Source: IDS-8 sp035304285
GTDB lineage: Bacteria; Pseudomonadota; Gammaproteobacteria; Steroidobacterales; Woeseiaceae
DNA length: 15,573 bases
Reading direction: 5' to 3'
Assembly (NCBI GenBank): GCA_035304285.1
Contig: DATGQI010000083.1
Coordinates: forward strand, 1-15,573
Each line of letters begins with the position of its first letter. Position 1 is the first letter of the stretch. The notes under the pieces are model-generated. The model had not been told where the DNA came from and searched no databases. It was given only the letters and a program-made list of their open reading frames with translations. The translations under genes and the position numbers were made by a program. Positions 14,991 through 15,573 of the stretch are shown here, one piece after another.

Positions 14991-15178
14991 GGAACCCCCC
15001 TTCGTTCGTTCATTGTTCCTGAATCCTTGCGTGACCCCTTGGCGAGCCGTCCAACGGCCGCCAGGCAAGCAAGCCTTCATTGGCGGCTACTGTACCCCGC
15101 CGGGTTCAGCCGGTCACATGCGCGGCAACATGTGCAAAGCGTTTTCCTGAAGACGGGACCCAGGTTGCACCGGGAGCG

Positions 15179-15573
15179 TTAGCTCCACGGGTCCTTCATG
15201 CCGCTGAAGAATTTTCGGTGCGCGCTCAGGATGCGCTCGCTTTCACGCTCGTCAGGTGCACGCGTCGAGATGTTCCGCTGGAACGTTCCGCCGAGCAGCA
15301 CGCCATCCGCGCGCGGGAACATGTAGATGCCCTGGTAGATCATGAGGTAGTTTATGTCGGCCTGCGGCATAAGCACGGTCAATTGACCCTTAACCGGCAC
15401 CAGCTCGTCATCTCCGAACAGTGCGCGCGAGCCGAGCCCACTGCAATTGAGGATTACGGGCTCTTCCAGCGACAGCAGCTCGCTGCGGTCGTTGAATTCA
15501 CGCACGACGATGCTGCCACCGGCAGTGTAGTAGTCGTCCATCACCGCCTGGAGGTACACCGGCGGCTCGATGA
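15179..15573 (-). CDS. FAD-dependent D-amino-acid oxidase-like protein, C-terminal fragment
   Basis: About 130 C-terminal residues are visible and the gene continues beyond the right edge. The frame is open to base 15573 (IEPPVYLQAVMDDYY). The segment EPVILNCSGLGSRALFGDDELVPVKGQLTVL is characteristic of eukaryotic-type DAAO and related DAO flavoenzymes, where the loop precedes the substrate-binding sheet. MFPRADGVLLGGTF then corresponds to the FAD-contact and active-site region. The GxGxxG FAD motif would lie outside the window, so oxidase activity, substrate and any signal peptide cannot be tested. It sits upstream of the M20D amidohydrolase on the same strand; the 188-base spacer between them holds only a weak 6-bp dyad. 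Confidence 0.85.
   Translation of the reverse strand, partial: IEPPVYLQAVMDDYYTAGGSIVVREFNDRSELLSLEEPVILNCSGLGSRALFGDDELVPVKGQLTVLMPQADINYLMIYQGIYMFPRADGVLLGGTFQRNISTRAPDERESERILSAHRKFFSGMKDPWS

Noticed and set aside
15115..15134. CACATG-N8-CATGTG dyad upstream of the amidohydrolase
   Set aside because: Six-base arms with an eight-base gap are easily found by chance. No promoter elements were identified beside it, so it is not listed as an operator.
13308..15182. 624-codon open frame on the plus strand opposite the amidohydrolase
   Set aside because: It is antisense to a clear M20D gene with catalytic motifs and a Shine-Dalgarno. Its translation shows no recognisable domain and is what GC-rich codon bias produces on the complementary strand.

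Overview
This is a GC-rich window whose proteins, REP-type repeats and codon use suggest a gammaproteobacterium, perhaps a marine Xanthomonadales/Woeseia-like heterotroph. That placement is inference from gene style only. There are no rRNA, tRNA, CRISPR, phage or transposase genes, and no gene-free stretch longer than about 215 bases. A trehalase (left edge) and a FAD-dependent D-amino-acid-oxidase-like protein (right edge) are cut by the window ends.

Layout. Plus strand, 1-2100: the C-terminal end of a GH37 trehalase, then a fused PabB-PabC enzyme that makes p-aminobenzoate for folate. Minus strand, 5998-2134 (read right to left): an exported MBL-fold hydrolase, dodecin, a VOC/glyoxalase-like protein whose start codon looks defective, a small Cys-rich protein, an M20 dipeptidase and a DUF2905 membrane protein. 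Plus strand, 6213-8245: a small CxxC/CxxH protein, a REP-containing spacer, and a lipoprotein of the N-acyl-D-amino-acid deacylase family. Minus strand, 11026-8238: a DAO-type FAD oxidase followed by an NhaC-family antiporter. Plus strand, 11101-12141: a ferredoxin/flavodoxin-NADP reductase of the TrxB-like type. Minus strand, 15573-12303: the oxidase fragment, an exported M20D amidohydrolase (AbgB-like) and an exported arginase-fold protein.

Common theme. Many of the genes could serve amino-acid and peptide scavenging: two M20 hydrolases, a D-acylamino-acid deacylase, two DAO-type oxidases, an arginase-fold hydrolase and an Na+-coupled carrier. Several are exported or lipid-anchored. This is a plausible catabolic neighbourhood, not a proven pathway.

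Most unusual structure. The exported arginase-fold gene is bracketed by two palindromic elements built from the same AT-rich motif (AAGGGGACAGATTTATTT and its complement). The downstream element is a nearly perfect 52-bp inverted repeat made of tandem 26-bp units, and it abuts the stop codon. No transposase is present, so these look like non-autonomous, REP/RAYT-like elements. Other points of interest are substituted metal ligands in three hydrolases (arginase-fold, D-acylase, M20D) and the missing start codon of the VOC gene. I see no clear evidence of a wholly new defence or biosynthetic system.
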